From: Thermodesulfobacterium sp.
Lineage (GTDB): Bacteria > Desulfobacterota > Thermodesulfobacteria > Thermodesulfobacteriales > Thermodesulfobacteriaceae
Direction: 5' to 3'
NCBI GenBank assembly: GCA_021163085.1
Contig: JAGGXL010000133.1
Span: 1 to 6,394, forward strand
DNA length: 6,394 nt
Part shown: positions 5,385-6,394 of the stretch, in pieces
How the letters are laid out: every line of letters begins with the position of its first letter
Numbering within the stretch: position 1 is the stretch's first letter
Notes under the pieces: model-generated
The model's input: the letters and a program-made list of their open reading frames with translations, nothing else
What the model was told of the DNA's origin: nothing
Databases searched by the model: none
Translations under genes and position numbers: made by a program

Positions 5385-6284
5385 ATGAAAAAGTTACCTT
5401 TCATTTTTGCAATTTTTGCAATTTTTATGTTTTTTTCTTTAAATGCTTTGGCAAAAGACAGAATACTGGCTGAGGTTGGTAATTATAAACTTTACGAAAA
5501 AGATGTAGAAAAAATGATAGAAGAGGATGTACAGATTCAGCAACTCTTAAAATCAAAACCTGAATTAAAAGATGAAATAGTATTTGCTATAGTTAATAGA
5601 TGGGTCAATTTATCTTTGCTTGCTCTTGCAGGAAAAAAAGAAGGTATTGATAAAGACCTAGAAATAAAAAAAGAACTTATTGAAATAGAAAAAAATTTGA
5701 TTGCCAAAGAATATTTTGAGGAAAAGACTGCTAATTTAAAAATAAGTGAGAATCAACTTAAAGAATATTACAATAAAAATAAAGAAAAATACAAAGAGGA
5801 AGAGGGAAGGCACGTTAAACATATTTTGATTTATGTTCCTCAGGATGCTGATAGTGCTACAAAAGAGAAATCTTTAGAAAAAGCTAAGGAGATCAGAAAA
5901 AAACTTTTAAAGGGAGCTAAGTTTGAAGAAATTGCTCAAAAATATTCTGATGATACTGGTTCCAAGAAAAAGGGAGGAGATTTGGGAATTATTAGGAAAG
6001 GCCAAACTATACCTGAATTTGAAAAAGAAATTTTCGATCTTAAGTTAGGAGAGATAAGTCAACCTATAAAATCTCCTTACGGATATCATATTATAAAAGT
6101 AGAGGAGATAATTCCTGAAAGAATTCCTTCTTTTGAAGAAATTAAAAACCTGGTTAAACAAGACTATATGCAGGAAAAGAAAGAAGAAATAATGGCGCAG
6201 ATTTTACAAAAGTTGTACGAAGAATATCAGCCTAAAATTTATTTAAAACTAAATAGAAAAGAAATTCAAAATGAGGGTAAATAA
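5385..6284 (+). CDS. Secreted parvulin-type peptidyl-prolyl isomerase (SurA/PrsA-like)
   Basis: This is a predicted periplasmic or envelope foldase of 299 residues that catalyses cis-trans isomerisation of prolyl bonds and chaperones exported proteins. MKKLPFIFAIFAIFMFFSLNALA is a Sec signal peptide with an ALA cleavage site after residue 23, and no lipobox is present. Residues about 27-135 are a charged helical SurA-N/PrsA-like chaperone region. The parvulin domain spans about 140-240: GRHVKHILIYV with conserved histidines 143 and 146, FEEIAQKYSDDTGSKKKGGDLG at about 180-201, FEKEIFDLKLGEIS at about 212-225, and SPYGYHIIKVEE at about 230-241 with His 235. A Lys/Glu-rich helical tail follows. 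There is one parvulin domain, unlike the two of E. coli SurA, so SurA and PrsA cannot be told apart. It is probably co-transcribed with the beta-helix gene, and its end overlaps the next reading frame by 14 bases. Confidence 0.93.
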   Translation: MKKLPFIFAIFAIFMFFSLNALAKDRILAEVGNYKLYEKDVEKMIEEDVQIQQLLKSKPELKDEIVFAIVNRWVNLSLLALAGKKEGIDKDLEIKKELIEIEKNLIAKEYFEEKTANLKISENQLKEYYNKNKEKYKEEEGRHVKHILIYVPQDADSATKEKSLEKAKEIRKKLLKGAKFEEIAQKYSDDTGSKKKGGDLGIIRKGQTIPEFEKEIFDLKLGEISQPIKSPYGYHIIKVEEIIPERIPSFEEIKNLVKQDYMQEKKEEIMAQILQKLYEEYQPKIYLKLNRKEIQNEGK

Positions 6285-6394
6285 TTTATTAGAAGATTTC
6301 AAAAAAAAGTTAAGACATCTTAGTTTTTCTGAAAAAGAAAAGTGGTTACTGTATCTTTATTTTCCTTCCTATTTATTGTTTATAGATATAGAGA
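6271..6394 (+). CDS. Partial hypothetical protein, 5' end only
   Basis: An open frame starts at ATG 6271, inside the last codons of the foldase gene (14-base overlap, +1 frame), and stays open for 41 codons to the window edge. The visible start is MRVNNLLEDFKKKLRHLSFS, followed by a Lys/Glu-rich stretch and then an aromatic-rich WLLYLYFPSYLLFIDIE. Forty-one codons without a stop in such AT-rich DNA, together with the overlap, suggest a real translationally coupled gene. Only a weak purine stretch (GAAAAG) precedes the ATG. I do not recognise the family, and the product is cut off by the window. Confidence 0.5.
   Translation, partial: MRVNNLLEDFKKKLRHLSFSEKEKWLLYLYFPSYLLFIDIE

Overview
This window looks like an ordinary chromosomal housekeeping segment from an AT-rich, Gram-negative-type bacterium. 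The proteins are rich in Lys, Glu and Ile. Two have Sec signal peptides, and one of these is a SurA/PrsA-like parvulin chaperone. Together with a GlmU-like beta-helix protein and a B12-type radical SAM enzyme, this suggests an anaerobic, perhaps thermophilic lineage such as Thermodesulfobacteriota, or less likely Aquificota. That placement is an inference from protein style; nothing in the window proves it.

Layout, left to right. A B12-binding-type radical SAM protein lies on the minus strand (88-1455), with a 24-bp perfect palindrome over its stop codon. A 123-bp divergent promoter region separates it from a plus-strand gene for an exported protein (1579-2640), which has a TolB/CsgG-like N-terminal domain and a Pro/Tyr/Gln-rich tail. 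That gene converges, with no gap between stop codons, on a minus-strand operon transcribed as rpmE (ribosomal protein L31), prfA (release factor 1) and a small Mth938-fold protein. Upstream of rpmE, also on the minus strand, is tRNA-Arg(UCU). A second divergent promoter region (4518-4587) leads on the plus strand to a stand-alone left-handed beta-helix protein and then a secreted parvulin-type peptidyl-prolyl isomerase. A third, unrecognised gene overlaps the end of the isomerase gene and runs off the window.

The minus-strand block serves translation: a ribosomal protein, a termination factor and an arginine tRNA. The plus-strand pair on the right fits envelope work: a possible sugar acyltransferase or scaffold, and a periplasmic foldase. 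No intergenic gap exceeds 300 bases, and I see no insertion sequence, CRISPR array, phage gene or attachment site.

The most notable signals are in the promoters. Both divergent regions carry a TTGACAA heptamer that can be read as a -35 box on either strand. In both, one of the two promoters places its -10 box so close to the gene that the message would be nearly leaderless, starting 3-4 bases from the ATG. One of these is a perfect TTGACA-17-TATAAT promoter whose -10 box contains the most upstream ATG of the gene, so translation should start at the next ATG. I found no clear candidate for a new multi-gene system.
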